From Wenzhouxiangellaceae bacterium (GTDB taxonomy: Bacteria; Pseudomonadota; Gammaproteobacteria; Xanthomonadales; Wenzhouxiangellaceae): a DNA stretch of 64,000 bases. The notes beneath the pieces were generated by a model. It searched no databases. It saw only the letters and a program-made list of their open reading frames with translations, and was not told the origin of the DNA. A program made the translations under genes and the position numbers. The stretch is from assembly GCA_028289455.1 (NCBI GenBank), contig JANQPN010000043.1:1-64000 (forward strand), read 5' to 3'. Within the stretch, counting starts at the first letter, position 1. Each line of letters begins with the position of its first letter. Below, piece by piece: positions 9,578-21,000 of the stretch.

Positions 9578-10938
9578 TGGCAACCAACTCTTCACAAGTA
9601 GCGGGTATGCTCGGCAATATCGGTCGTTTGACCGAGTTGCGTCAGCGCCTGCTGTTTTTGATCGGCGCACTGCTGGTATTTCGCCTGGGTACATTTATTC
9701 CGGTACCAGGCGTAAATCCTGATGCATTGCTGCAGTTTATGGATCAGCAGCGCGGCACGATTCTGGATATTGTTAACACCTTTTCCGGAGGCGCGCTGGG
9801 ACGTTTTTCATTGTTTGCGCTGGGCGTAATGCCGTATATTTCAGCGTCGATTATCTTCCAGCTGATGACCTCTTCTGTGCCGCAGTTGCAGCAATTGCGC
9901 AGAGAAGGTGAAGCAGGGCGTCGCAAAATCACTCAGTACACCCGCTATTTCACAGTAATTCTGGCGATCTTCCAATCAGTAACCATGGCTACTGCGATGC
10001 AGCAGCAGGTTGCCGGTGCAGGTTTGCCGATTGTTATTAATCCGGGAATCAGTTTCATATTCACCGCTATGGTGGCTTTGACTGCAGGTACGATGTTCTT
10101 GATGTGGCTGGGTGAGCAGATTACCGAGCGTGGAATCGGCAACGGTATCTCGATGTTGATTTTTGCCGGTATTGTTGCAGGCCTGCCGTCTGCTATTGCC
10201 GGCACCCTGGAACTTGCACGGACCGGTCAGCTGGGACCGCTGACAGTGATTTTCTTCCTGGTGATGGCTGTTGTAGTCACTGCATTTGTAGTATTCGTTG
10301 AACGCGGGCAGCGTCGAATTACCGTTAACTATGCTCAAAGGCAGGGCCGCCGGGCATATAACAACCAGACTTCGCATTTGCCGTTGAAAGTCAATATGGC
10401 CGGCGTTATCCCGGCGATTTTTGCTTCTGCGCTGGTGTTGTTCCCGGCGACACTGACCAGCTGGTTCGGACAAAGCAACAATACTTTATGGTTGCAAAAC
10501 CTGAATCAGTGGCTTAGCCCGGGCCAACCGGCGTATATGTTTATCTACGGTTTTATGATCGTATTTTTCTGCTTTTTCTATACAGCGATTGTATTTAACT
10601 CGCGTGAAACAGCAGACAATCTGAAAAAATCCGGTGCATTTATCCCGGGTATCCGTCCAGGGCATCAAACTGCTGATTATCTGGACAAAGTACTGACACG
10701 CCTGACGGCAATCGGTGCTATTTATTTGACCGCGGTGTGTCTGCTGCCGAACTTTTTGGTATTGCAGTGGAACGTGCCGTTTTACTTCGGCGGTACATCA
10801 TTGCTGATTATGGTTGTTGTGATCATGGACTTTATTGCCCAGGTCAACAGTCACCTGGTATCGCATCAATACGACAGTCTGCTTAAGAAAGCCAATCTGA
10901 AAAACTACACCCGCTCCGGTGGTGTGGTCAGGCGTTAA
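9577..10938 (+). CDS. secY: Preprotein translocase subunit SecY
   Basis: SecY of 453 residues (E. coli 443), the channel-forming inner-membrane subunit of SecYEG. About ten hydrophobic segments are visible. [13 protein letters not shown] follows the first. [19 protein letters not shown] is the TM4-TM5 signature, and the cytosolic loop [15 protein letters not shown] is present. Its start overlaps the rplO stop. The many exported proteins later in the window would depend on this channel. Confidence 0.98.
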   Translation: MATNSSQVAGMLGNIGRLTELRQRLLFLIGALLVFRLGTFIPVPGVNPDALLQFMDQQRGTILDIVNTFSGGALGRFSLFALGVMPYISASIIFQLMTSSVPQLQQLRREGEAGRRKITQYTRYFTVILAIFQSVTMATAMQQQVAGAGLPIVINPGISFIFTAMVALTAGTMFLMWLGEQITERGIGNGISMLIFAGIVAGLPSAIAGTLELARTGQLGPLTVIFFLVMAVVVTAFVVFVERGQRRITVNYAQRQGRRAYNNQTSHLPLKVNMAGVIPAIFASALVLFPATLTSWFGQSNNTLWLQNLNQWLSPGQPAYMFIYGFMIVFFCFFYTAIVFNSRETADNLKKSGAFIPGIRPGHQTADYLDKVLTRLTAIGAIYLTAVCLLPNFLVLQWNVPFYFGGTSLLIMVVVIMDFIAQVNSHLVSHQYDSLLKKANLKNYTRSGGVVRR

Positions 10939-10959
10939 GGCAGGTATGGAGAATCGAAA

Positions 10960-11076
10960 ATGAAAGTACAGGCTTCAGTCAAGAAAATTTGCCGTAACTG
11001 CAAGATCGTTCGCCGCCGCAGGGTGGTTTATGTGATCTGCAAAAGCGATGCCAAGCACAAGCAGCGTCAGGGCTGA
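10960..11076 (+). CDS. rpmJ: 50S ribosomal protein L36
   Basis: A 38-residue ORF between secY and rpsM, beginning [15 protein letters not shown] and ending KHKQRQG. The length equals E. coli L36. The zinc ligands are present (CXXC at residues 11 and 14, Cys27 and His33), so this is the zinc-binding form. ATGGAGAA lies upstream as ribosome binding site. Confidence 0.96.
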   Translation: MKVQASVKKICRNCKIVRRRRVVYVICKSDAKHKQRQG

Positions 11077-11122
11077 TTGCTGGCAATATGCAGGGTTTAT
11101 TTGTTAAAATTGAATGTTTTTC

Positions 11123-11142
11123 CCAGGCGAAAAGCCTGGTTT
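11123..11142 (+). terminator. Hairpin between rpmJ and rpsM
   Basis: CCAGGC-GAAAA-GCCTGG followed by TTTAATGG lies in the 80-nt gap between the spc and alpha gene blocks. It could be a weak terminator or attenuator, or part of an rpsM leader structure of the kind S4 binds in E. coli. The T-run is short, so termination would be partial at most. Confidence 0.45.
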
Positions 11143-11156
11143 AATGGAGTGTAGCG

Positions 11157-11513
11157 ATGGCGCGTATCGCAGGCGTAAATTTACCTGTCCAGAAACATAC
11201 CTGGATTGCTTTGACCAGTATCTATGGTATTGGCCCTTCCCGTGCCCGGCTGATTTGTGCCGAGGCAGAGATTGAGCCAAGTACTCTGGTGCGTGATCTG
11301 GGTGAACCGGAACTGGAAAAAATTCGTAACCTGATAGGTCGCTTCAACGTAGAAGGTGACCTGCGCAGGGAAGTGGGCATGAACATCAAGCGTTTGATGG
11401 ATCTGGGCTGTTATCGCGGCTTGCGGCATCGCCGCGGCTTGCCGGTTCGCGGTCAGCGGACCAAGACCAATGCGAGAACCCGTAAGGGTCCGCGTCGGCC
11501 GATCAAACGCTAG
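11157..11513 (+). CDS. rpsM: 30S ribosomal protein S13
   Basis: S13 of 118 residues, the E. coli length, in the 30S head contacting the P-site tRNA and the 50[14 protein letters not shown], the IYGIGPSRA helix-turn-helix loop and the basic tail [20 protein letters not shown] are typical. It is the first gene of the alpha block. Confidence 0.98.
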   Translation: MARIAGVNLPVQKHTWIALTSIYGIGPSRARLICAEAEIEPSTLVRDLGEPELEKIRNLIGRFNVEGDLRREVGMNIKRLMDLGCYRGLRHRRGLPVRGQRTKTNARTRKGPRRPIKR

Positions 11514-11558
11514 GAACAATAGTAAGTCATTACTCATTAATTAGATTGAGATACAAGC

Positions 11559-11957
11559 ATGGCAAAGGCAAAAGGTAAAACAACGAAATCGCGTAAAAAG
11601 GTACGCAAAGTCGTAACAGACGGCATTGCGCACGTACACGCTTCGTTTAATAACACAATCATTACCATTACTGACCGGCAGGGCAATACCTTGTCGTGGG
11701 CAACAGCTGGTGGTCAGGGATTCCGCGGCTCACGTAAAAGTACGCCGTTTGCGGCGCAGGTTGCGGCGGATAATGCCGGCCGTGCAGCGCTGGATTACGG
11801 ACTGAAAAACCTGGAAGTACGGGTTAACGGTCCAGGTCCGGGCCGTGAGTCATCGGTACGTGCTCTGAACAGCATCGGTTACAAGATACAGAACATCGTT
11901 GATGTAACCCCGATTCCGCATAATGGCTGCCGCCCGCCTAAGAAGCGCCGGGTATAG
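11559..11957 (+). CDS. rpsK: 30S ribosomal protein S11
   Basis: S11 of 132 residues (E. coli 129), on the 30S platform. It has the N-terminal basic leader, [19 protein letters not shown], and the end [17 protein letters not shown]. It starts 45 nt after rpsM. Confidence 0.98.
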   Translation: MAKAKGKTTKSRKKVRKVVTDGIAHVHASFNNTIITITDRQGNTLSWATAGGQGFRGSRKSTPFAAQVAADNAGRAALDYGLKNLEVRVNGPGPGRESSVRALNSIGYKIQNIVDVTPIPHNGCRPPKKRRV

Positions 11958-11968
11958 GAGATATTTGA

Positions 11969-12595
11969 ATGGCCAGATATACAGGACCAACTTGCAAGCT
12001 TGCGCGCCGTGAAGGCACCGACCTGGGTCTGAAAAGTGCTGCCCGCAGTTTGGAGTCCAAGTGCAAACTGAGTCAGCCGCCGGGTGTGCATGGCACAGCC
12101 CGCCGCAGCAAACAGTCGGACTACGCATTACAGTTGCGTGAAAAGCAGAAAGTGCGCCGCATGTATGGTGTGCTGGAACGTCAGTTCCGCAACTACTATA
12201 AAAGTGCTGCCAAGCAGAAAGGCGCTACCGGTGAAAACCTGCTGCGTCTGCTGGAAGGGCGTCTGGATAACATCGTTTATCGCATGGGTTACGCGGTTAC
12301 CCGCGCCCAGGCTCGCCAGATGGTCAGCCATAAAGGCATAGAAGTGAACGGCAAGGTGGTGAATATTCCATCATTCCAGGTTCGCCCGGACGATATCGTA
12401 TGTGTCCGTGAAAAAGCCAAACAGCAGCTGCGTGTTAAGGAAGCCATTACCCTTAGCCAGGAGCTGGATCTGGTTCCGCATTGGATGGAAGTTGATGCTG
12501 ACAAAATGGAAGGCAAGCTGAAAGCACTGCCTGACCGCGGTGACCTGCCGCCAGAGATCAACGAAAACCTGATCGTCGAGCTTTATTCGAAATAA
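11969..12595 (+). CDS. rpsD: 30S ribosomal protein S4
   Basis: S4 of 208 residues (E. coli 206), a primary 16S rRNA binder and the autogenous repressor of the alpha operon in E. coli. It starts [20 protein letters not shown] and carries the S4 RNA-binding domain ([20 protein letters not shown], then [20 protein letters not shown]). The gene lies 11 nt after rpsK. Confidence 0.98.
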   Translation: MARYTGPTCKLARREGTDLGLKSAARSLESKCKLSQPPGVHGTARRSKQSDYALQLREKQKVRRMYGVLERQFRNYYKSAAKQKGATGENLLRLLEGRLDNIVYRMGYAVTRAQARQMVSHKGIEVNGKVVNIPSFQVRPDDIVCVREKAKQQLRVKEAITLSQELDLVPHWMEVDADKMEGKLKALPDRGDLPPEINENLIVELYSK

Positions 12596-12603
12596 CCTTA
12601 ATG

Positions 12604-12621
12604 AGCTGCCTGCTGGCAGCT
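12604..12621 (+). other. Hairpin between rpsD and rpoA
   Basis: AGCTGCC-TGCT-GGCAGCT is a perfect 7-bp stem with a 4-nt loop in the 49-nt gap before rpoA. No T-run follows, so it is unlikely to stop transcription. It may protect mRNA ends or tune expression between rpsD and rpoA. Confidence 0.4.
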
Positions 12622-12644
12622 ACAGATTACAAGAGATAATAGTT

Positions 12645-13643
12645 ATGTCGGTTGCATTAGAACGCATCACAGAACGTATGTTGAAGCCCAAGGCTGCGCT
12701 GGTAGAAGAAATTTCACCAACACATGCCAAAATTATTCTGGAGCCTTTGGAAAGGGGCTTCGGACACACCCTGGGCAACGCATTGCGCCGGGTACTGCTG
12801 TCATCCATTCCAGGCGCTGCCATCAGCGAAGTGGAAATTGATGGCGTATTGCATGAATACACTGCAGTTGAAGGCGTGCAGGAAGATATCATTGAAGTGT
12901 TGCTGAACCTCAAGCAGGTTGGCGTAGCGATGCACAATGATGAGCACGCAGTTCTGACATTGGACAAAAAAGGCATTGGCCCGGTTACCGCTGGTGATAT
13001 TCAAACAGCACACGATGTGGATATTGTTAATCCGGATCATGTGATATGCCATTTGACCAAGGATATTTCCTTTGCCATGCAGCTGACGGTATCGCGTGGC
13101 GTGGGTTACCAGCCAGCAGCTCAGCTAACAATCGGTGATACGGAAAGCCGTCCGATTGGCAAGTTATTGCTGGACGCATCCTACTGTCCGGTTAAAAAGG
13201 TTTCCTACAGCGTAGAAGCAGCCCGTGTTGAACAGCGTACTGACCTTGACCGGCTGATTCTGGATCTGGAAACCAATGGCACTGTGGACTGTGAGGAAGC
13301 AGTCAAGCAGGCAGCTAACATTCTGGCTGATCAGTTGTCAGTGTTTGTTGATTTCGTGGCACGCACCGAAGAAGACGAGCAAAGCACTACGCAAACGCTT
13401 GATCCTGTTCTGATGCGTCCAATTGACGAACTGGAATTAACGGTTCGCTCTACCAACTGCCTGAAAGCGGAAAGCATTCTGTATGTTGGCGATCTGGTAC
13501 AGCGCAGCGAAGTTGAACTGCTGAAAACCCCTAACCTGGGTAAGAAATCGCTCACTGAGATTAAAGAAGTACTGAAAGTACATGAACTCAGCCTGGGTAT
13601 GGATATTGAAAACTGGCCGCCTGAAGGGTTACCTGGCGCCTGA
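12645..13643 (+). CDS. rpoA: RNA polymerase alpha subunit
   Basis: Alpha subunit of 332 residues (E. coli 329). The N-terminal assembly domain contains [21 protein letters not shown] linker separates it from the C-terminal domain (about residue 250 on), which binds UP elements and activators and includes [15 protein letters not shown] and [13 protein letters not shown]. It is followed by rplQ 18 nt later. Confidence 0.98.
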   Translation: MSVALERITERMLKPKAALVEEISPTHAKIILEPLERGFGHTLGNALRRVLLSSIPGAAISEVEIDGVLHEYTAVEGVQEDIIEVLLNLKQVGVAMHNDEHAVLTLDKKGIGPVTAGDIQTAHDVDIVNPDHVICHLTKDISFAMQLTVSRGVGYQPAAQLTIGDTESRPIGKLLLDASYCPVKKVSYSVEAARVEQRTDLDRLILDLETNGTVDCEEAVKQAANILADQLSVFVDFVARTEEDEQSTTQTLDPVLMRPIDELELTVRSTNCLKAESILYVGDLVQRSEVELLKTPNLGKKSLTEIKEVLKVHELSLGMDIENWPPEGLPGA

Positions 13644-13661
13644 TGCTGTTGGAGAAAAATA

Positions 13662-14045
13662 ATGCGTCATCTTAAATCCGGCAGAAAGCTGAATCGGAAC
13701 AGCTCTCATCGTAAAGCCATGTTCCGTAATATGGCTGCCTCTTTATTCAAGCATGAAGTGATCAAGACCACTCTGCCGAAGGCCAAAGAATTGCGCCGGG
13801 TTGCTGAGCCGCTGATTACTCTGGCCAAGGAAGACGGTGTAGCCAATCGCCGACTGGCATTTGCACGTCTGCGTGATAAAGAAGCAGTGGGTAAACTGTT
13901 TGTTGAGCTTGGCCCACGTTATGAGCAGCGTCCCGGTGGTTACATGCGCATTCTTAAGTGCGGTTTCCGTGCTGGTGATAAAGCACCGATGGCATTGGTT
14001 GAACTGGTCGACAGACCAGATGCGGATCTGGAAGCTGCTGAATAA
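13662..14045 (+). CDS. rplQ: 50S ribosomal protein L17
   Basis: L17 of 127 residues, same length as E. coli. [20 protein letters not shown] is the unmistakable N-terminus, and [20 protein letters not shown] follows near the end. It closes the alpha block and is followed by a strong terminator. Confidence 0.98.
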   Translation: MRHLKSGRKLNRNSSHRKAMFRNMAASLFKHEVIKTTLPKAKELRRVAEPLITLAKEDGVANRRLAFARLRDKEAVGKLFVELGPRYEQRPGGYMRILKCGFRAGDKAPMALVELVDRPDADLEAAE

Positions 14046-14066
14046 ATCAGTTCCTTCAATAAAGTT

Positions 14067-14095
14067 AAAAAACCCGGCTTAGCCGGGTTTTTTTG
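14067..14095 (+). terminator. Rho-independent terminator of the ribosomal cluster
   Basis: AACCCGGCT and AGCCGGGTT form a GC-rich stem (14071-14089) followed by TTTTTT. An A-run lies in front, so it can also act for the minus-strand sigma gene that ends at 14183. It ends the long + strand unit. Confidence 0.93.
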
Positions 14096-14182
14096 TGTTT
14101 TATTGTTTTGTCATTGTTTAGTATGGGTAAAAATACACGACAGCTGATGGTAATGTGCTACTGAGTGAAGTTTCTAGATCGA

Positions 14183-14794
14183 TTAATTAGCTTCCAGTTC
14201 TTGTAGCTCATGCCGCAGCCAGGCTTTAGCGAACTGCCATTTTCGGGTAATGGTTTTTGTGCTTACATTTAACCCTTCAGCTGCTTCAGCCACATTCAGG
14301 CCTGTTAAAAACCGCAGCTCCACTACTTTAGCCGCCATTTCATCAATGGCTTCCAGCTCATTCAGCTTTTTATCCAGGGTAATCCAGTCCGGGTATTTTT
14401 CCGGTACCGCTATCTGCCCACTGATCTCATCCATAGCAATCACAGGTTGATTGCCGCCACGCTTACGGGCTGTTTTGCGCCGGGCGTGGTCGACCACGAT
14501 TCGACGGATTAAACGTGCTGCAATAGCAAAAAAGTGCGCACGGCTTTGCCAGTCCGTACGTTGACCACACAGTTTGACATAAGCTTCGTTAACCAGCTCG
14601 GTGGTCTGCAACGTCAACGCTTGTTCCTTACGCAGCTGATTGGCGGCGACGGCTTTCAGTTCTCCGAAAATGCATTCGATCACCCGCTGGCGGGATTGTT
14701 TGTCACCTGAGTTCCACTGCTTTAACAGTGCGGTTAATTCCGTTTGATCTTTCTTGCCTGCTGGTATTTTTGATTTTTTTGAAGCGCTGGGCAT
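14183..14794 (-). CDS. ECF-like RNA polymerase sigma factor
   Basis: A 203-residue sigma-70 family protein of the ECF-like type often found beside Ser/Thr kinases. Region 2 is visible around residues 65-115 (LQTTELVNEAYVKL, then HFFAIAARLIRRIVVDHARR). Region 4 is at the C-terminus (KVVELRFLTGLNVAEAAEGL, then VSTKTITRKWQFAKAWL). The N-terminus is a Lys/Ser-rich leader. No anti-sigma gene is adjacent. It faces away from the RHS gene with about 235 nt between them. Together with the kinase at 24365 it probably forms one signalling locus, which is inference from context. Confidence 0.9.
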   Translation of the reverse strand: MPSASKKSKIPAGKKDQTELTALLKQWNSGDKQSRQRVIECIFGELKAVAANQLRKEQALTLQTTELVNEAYVKLCGQRTDWQSRAHFFAIAARLIRRIVVDHARRKTARKRGGNQPVIAMDEISGQIAVPEKYPDWITLDKKLNELEAIDEMAAKVVELRFLTGLNVAEAAEGLNVSTKTITRKWQFAKAWLRHELQELEAN

Positions 14795-15029
14795 ATACCG
14801 GGAAAAGTGCTAGTTAGCGAGTGCACTTTATATCATTGCCAACGCTGAAATTTCGTTATACAGCATGAACTTCACCACTTCTTGTTTGAGTGTCCCTAAA
14901 TTCCCCGCACTTGCGCGTATGGAAATAAGCAGGCGTATTGCGTCTTTCGCATGCGCTGGATTTCAAGGATTACTCACGGAGTAGCAAGACATGCAAAGCA
15001 TGCATTGGGTTAGCAATTGGAGAGAAGTT

Positions 15030-18000
15030 ATGTCTGGTGTTCGCTATTGGGCAATTACAGGGGTTTTATTGGTATTGACTGTCACCTCGATACCAATATT
15101 TGCTCAGTCAAATATTCCAGCACCGGTTTGGCAACATGGTAATTTGACGTCTGCCACCAGCACTTACGTGCTAGATTGGACATACTCGGGCGTGCTTGAA
15201 ATACCTATAACGGTCTTCGAACTGGAGGAAACGGTTGGGGGGTCAAGCTCAACTGTCCAGGTTCCAGCTGTTTGGAGTGGTTTTGGCAGTATGTCGGGAA
15301 CACATACGGCAGTCGATAAGTCACCAGGTCAATACCAATACAGAACCCGTTTTTGTACAGGTGAAATTCCTGCACCCTGTGGCGACTGGAGTACTACCAT
15401 TACGGTAACCGTTACGAGTAACAGCCTTGCTACACCAAGCTGGACTCATGGCAATATCGATGTGCCTGATGGTGACTTTGATCTTACATTTAACTCCGGT
15501 TCTACTAATTCTGCATTAGCGCTCGAGCTGCATAAACAGGTTGGTGGTGTTAATTCAGTTGATACTTATGAAGGAAATATTTCTGCCTTATACTTCAGCA
15601 ACCAACCTATTGATGATTATTTATTCAAACTTCGTGTTTGTGATGACGTAGCACAAATTTGTTCAGCGTTTTCTAACGAGATAACCGTCAGAACGGGTAT
15701 TGGAACCGTTTCCCGTAGCCTTGATGCACTGCCTGACAGTGGCTTCAGAGCATGTGCGGCAGAGCTGTTGTTCGATTATCTGTATATACAGCTGACTAAT
15801 GTATCAACGTTGAACTGTGATAACCGCAGTATTGAGTCGGTGGTTGGGTTGAAGCTTTTCAGTGCATTGCAGACGCTGAATGTTAGCAATAACCCATTAA
15901 CGGATCAGGATAATGGTCTGAATGAGTTGAGCGATACGCCGGCATTATCTACGCTTGGGTTAAGTCAGACTCAGATAGATGCAATGCCGCAGCTACATCA
16001 ATTGCAGGCTTTGCAGTCGGTTGACCTTGCCAATAACCCAGCGCTTGCATCTGGTGAGGCAACCAGCATCTTGCTGGCTGCGCCGGTATTGCAGTCCCTG
16101 GATATCAGTGGAAATACACACTTTCAGTGTGTCCATGTGGATTTGCTGAGTAATGCGATTACCTCAACCATAACTCCTTCTGAATGTGTGCCGGATTATC
16201 CGGCTAATTTCTATGCATCACCAAATCCCAGCACCGACGGAGAAATCAGCTTGCATTGGGAACTGGCGCCGGTAAATTGGCAGGTTGATTATTATGAGCT
16301 GGAACTGACACCGGTTGGCGGCAGTACAGTATCAACTCAGATTAATGTATCGGACCCTCAAGCCGGTGATTACCCGCAATCTTTGGGTAACAGTACAGCA
16401 GAATACGAATATCGAATCCGCTCATGCAGCAGCACAGTATGCGGCGACTGGTCTCCTGTTTTGCGGGTGCAGGTGAATGCATTCGATGAATTGGTATCCC
16501 CGGAAAATGTAGCCTTTGTACCGGAGGGCAATTATCCACCGCTGGATGATGGTTTCAGGCTGGAGTGGAGTTATCCGGAGGCATATTTTGATAGCAATAA
16601 CGGCGGACGTCCGGACAGATTCGAGGTATGGGTTACCAATGCTTTGGCGCCGGGTTATCCCATTCTTAACCTGGAAGTCATAGAGCCGGTGGCCAATGAT
16701 GGTGACGATTATCGCTGGTCCAGTCGTGTCATTTTGCCAAGTGAGTTGCAGGGAAATCAGCAATTAGGCGATGTGCTCAGAGGCCTTGCGGTATTTTTAA
16801 TCGTACCGTGTTATGCAGCCAATGACTGCGGCCCGATGGGCAGTACGTGGGTGAACATGCCACCATACGTTGGGGATTTACCGCCTGAGCCGGGCAATGT
16901 TCCGCATAATTTCCGGGGTAGCTGGGATAATCAGAGTGAACTGCGTTATCACATTGAATGGGATTATGAGTATCCGATCAATACGTTATTCTCGATTAAA
17001 GAATGGTATGACCTTAATGGTGATGACAGCTGCAACGATGGCGATCCCAGCATAGTATTTTCGTTTGGTAATACCCGGCATTTATTTGATAAACCAGATG
17101 ATAAAACCGGTTTGTATTGTTACCAGGTGGCTGCCTGTATCGGTGGATTGGGGTGTGCGACGTTCCATCCGAACCCCGCCTTTGAGTGGATCGTGGATAC
17201 CAGTGCCGGCGCCATCCAGGGGCCACCAGATAGTGTCAGCGCAACCTGGGAAGATGCCACACCATCACATCCATACCGATATACGCTCAGCTGGACTGCA
17301 CCTGCAGGTGCAGCAACCTACAATCTGGAAGAACAAACGCCAGGGCAAAGCTGGAACCTGGTGGCTGGTGATATAACACAAACCAGTCTGCTGTTGGAAA
17401 AAGCGGCAGGTGAAGAGGGGCAATATCATTACCGGGTAAATGCCTGCAATGGTTCAGGGCAATGTTCTGAATGGGCACCGGATAACAGCGGGCTCGTTGT
17501 TAATGTGAATCAATCGGGTGGCTCCGGTACACCTGATCCGGTACCTGCTATTCAGCTGGCTGATCCACCATCGGCCAATGATCCGGCCATACTGGCATCA
17601 GCTGAAGTCGGCACATCTGCCGGTGAGTTTCGAGTGGATGAGTCTGGTAACGCAAATTATGGCATTCCAATTCTGACTGCACCGGGCTCTGGTGGGGTTG
17701 CTCCACAGATCGGGCTGGGTTACAGCAGTCAGGGTGGAAATGGGCCGTTGGGTGTCGGTTGGTCTGTTACAGGATTGTCTGCAATCAGCCGCTGTGCACA
17801 GACTATTGAGCAGGAAGACTCCACACCAACGGCGCGCGGCGTTACTCTGACGATGGATGATCGTTTCTGTTTGGATGGTCAGCGCCTGATGTTGGTGCCG
17901 GGTACCGGTAACTACGGTGCGGCAGGTTCTGAATATCGTCTTGAAATTGATGATTTCACCAAGGTCATTGCGCATGACAGTCAGGGTAATGGCCCGGCAT

Positions 18001-21000
18001 ATTTTGAAGTATGGCGCAAGGATGGCTCGCGTAGTGAATATGGAAACAGCAGCGATTCTCGAATTGAATCAGCTGCATCAGGGAGTGCGGTATTCAGCTG
18101 GGCGCAAAACCACTTCGAAGACAGCGCCGGTAATTATATTGAATATCTTTACAACGAATTTGATGCGGTTAATGCCGGTATTGAGTTCCATATCGACAGA
18201 ATTTTATATACCGGGAATTCCAGAGCCGGCACACAACCATATAACGAACTGAAATTTAATTACAGCAGTGGCCGTACCGATACCGCAGAAGGGTATCTGG
18301 CCGGTGTTAAGTTGCAGTCAACCCAGTTGCTCACGCGGATCGACAGCAGGGCCAGGGTTACAGCCGGCGGGGCATTGCAATGGTTGCGCGCATATACGCT
18401 GCATTATGATGACGGCGATACCAATCCCAATGATGACAGTGACGGGCTGGGCCGCAAGATCATCCATGCCATTGAAGAATGCAATGATGCAGCAGGCAGT
18501 GTTTGTTATCCGGCAACAGTATTTACCTGGGATAAAAGCCTGAATGCCATTAATGGCACCAATGCTACAACAGTGAATTGGAATGATTCGGAGCAGCAGT
18601 TTCAAAGTGTCCAGTTCGGTGATATCGATGGCAACGGTGATGCCGAAACAATATTTGTTACCCGGAAAAATGGCGAATATCTGTTTGCTATAGGAGAAAT
18701 TGGTAATTTAATTATGGATGAGTTACCGCCCAATGCTGAAGGCGAAATGCGTCAGTGGAGTCTGGTTGATTATGATGCCGACGGGTTTACGGATATCGTT
18801 TATAACTATCAGGGAGCCTGGCAAGGACGTTCCTGGAATGGAACGACTTTTGTCGCTCCGGTAACCATCGGCACTATCAATGACAGCAACGATGTAGCGG
18901 TGCTGAAGCAAGCACTGGACTTTGATGGTGATGGCCTGACCGACTTGCTTTACCGGCAGGGTACTCAGTTGTTTATCAGTTTTAATCAGGCCGGTGCATC
19001 CACGCCTATTGCACAAACCTTTACCAGCCCGATATTGATCAACCTGGAAAATACTGATGATGATTTTCAACCGATAACCGTCGGCTCAGAAACCTATACT
19101 CAAGATGGCGTGATTGGCGGTCAGGTTATCGGATCGGTCACGGTATTTGATTATAACGGTGACGGGGCGGTGGATATTCTGTGGCGTGATATCCGCAATT
19201 ATGTTTCGTCCGGTAATCAATCGGGCAAAGGCGGTGGGGGAGAATCTTCAGGTTTTAAAAAGTCGCATTGGTATGTGATGTTGTCTGACCGCAGCTTAAC
19301 TAACCCGAGTTTTGGTAACCGGCAATTGATCGCCTACGGTAGCGATTGCGCGATAAACTTCTGCCCGGGCCCGGGCAATCCGGTTAATTTGCCGGTAACC
19401 GCCAACCCGATCCCAACTGATGTGAATGGAGATGGTTTAGCTGATCTGCTGTATTTAAACCACATCAATGACCAGTGGCAATATCAGGTTAATACTGGTA
19501 GTGGCCTCTTACCGGCTGTGTCAGTAGGTGTTGTTCCAGAGAATGTAGAGCTACACGTCCAAATGGTGGATTACAACGGCGATGGCCGAGTCGATATTCT
19601 CTACCCAAGTGCGCCTGGTGCCGGGAATGCAACCTGGCAGGCGTATTTAAGTAATGAATCTGGTGGATTTGATGCCAGTATTGGAACAGGTGTGCCGGCA
19701 GGTAATATCGAAGGCGAAGGGGAAGCTTCGATATTCACCGATTTAAACGGCGATGGCAAACTGGATCAGTGGCAGGTTGAGCGGAATAATCTAGGTGAGA
19801 TTGAACACCTGAAAATTCGTTGGGGCCATAATGTTGCACCTGGCGCTACTCAGGGTTTTACCAATGCTATTACTCAGATCAGCGATGGCTTTGGCGCAGA
19901 AACTGATATCAACTATGCGCCATTGACAGACTCCCAGGTATACACTCGCCTATTCAATGCCACTGATGCTGATTGGGGTAATGGATCAGTTGTATATGAT
20001 GTGATTATGCCGGTTTATGTGGTTTCGCAGATCAGCAGCAGCGCGCCGTTGGATGGCAGCCCAAATGCAGAAAGTCATATTCAGTATCATTATGCGGGCG
20101 CTCGCCTGCAGGGCGGCGGCCGGGGCTTTCTCGGGTTCAGTGAAGTCATCACTTTTGATCCGCAGTCCAGTATCCGGACAGCAACGCGATACCGTCAGGA
20201 CTTTCCGTACATTGGTACACCGGCCGATACCACGCAATCATTATTGACCATGGGTGAAGATCCATGGCAGTTGACTGCTGCAGATACAGGTGTAACGCTT
20301 CCGGTTTGGCCGGTAGCGGGCACAGCAGCTGTTACACGTGATGTGGTAGGCACGGTAATTAGCTATGCTATCAATGAGTGGGACAGCAACATTACTTTGG
20401 GCAATGCTCAATACCCTTACATAAAGGGTAGCATCGAGCGCAGCTTCACATTAGACGGCCGGGAAACTCATTCAGTATTGACCGGCAATATCTATGGTGA
20501 TAACTATGGCAATGCCACTGCCGTTGAGGTGAAAACATACAACCAAAATAACCAACTGGTTGCAACACAATCCACAAGCAATACCTACCATGAGTCAGAT
20601 GGTCTTAATGGAGATGATGCCAGTTGGATCAATAAATGGTTCCTGGGGCGGCTTGCCACCAGCGTGGTAGAAACTGATCGCCCGGGCACAGCCCTGGTGA
20701 GGCGTGAATCTGCATTCAACTACGATACCCAGACCGGTATATTGACCGAAGAAATAGTTGAGCCGAATAACAGCCAGCATCAGGTGGTGACCGGTTATAC
20801 GCTGGATTTATTCGGTAACCGTCTAACGACTACGGTCAGCTCACCGGCAACAGGTGATGCTGCTATCAGTACACGCAGCAGCTCAGTAACCTATGATGCG
20901 TTGGGAAGGTATGTGCAGCAAAGTCATAATGCTTATGGGCAGCTGGTTCAGAACCTGGATATTGCCGGTGAAACCACCCGTGATGCTTATGGCAATCCAT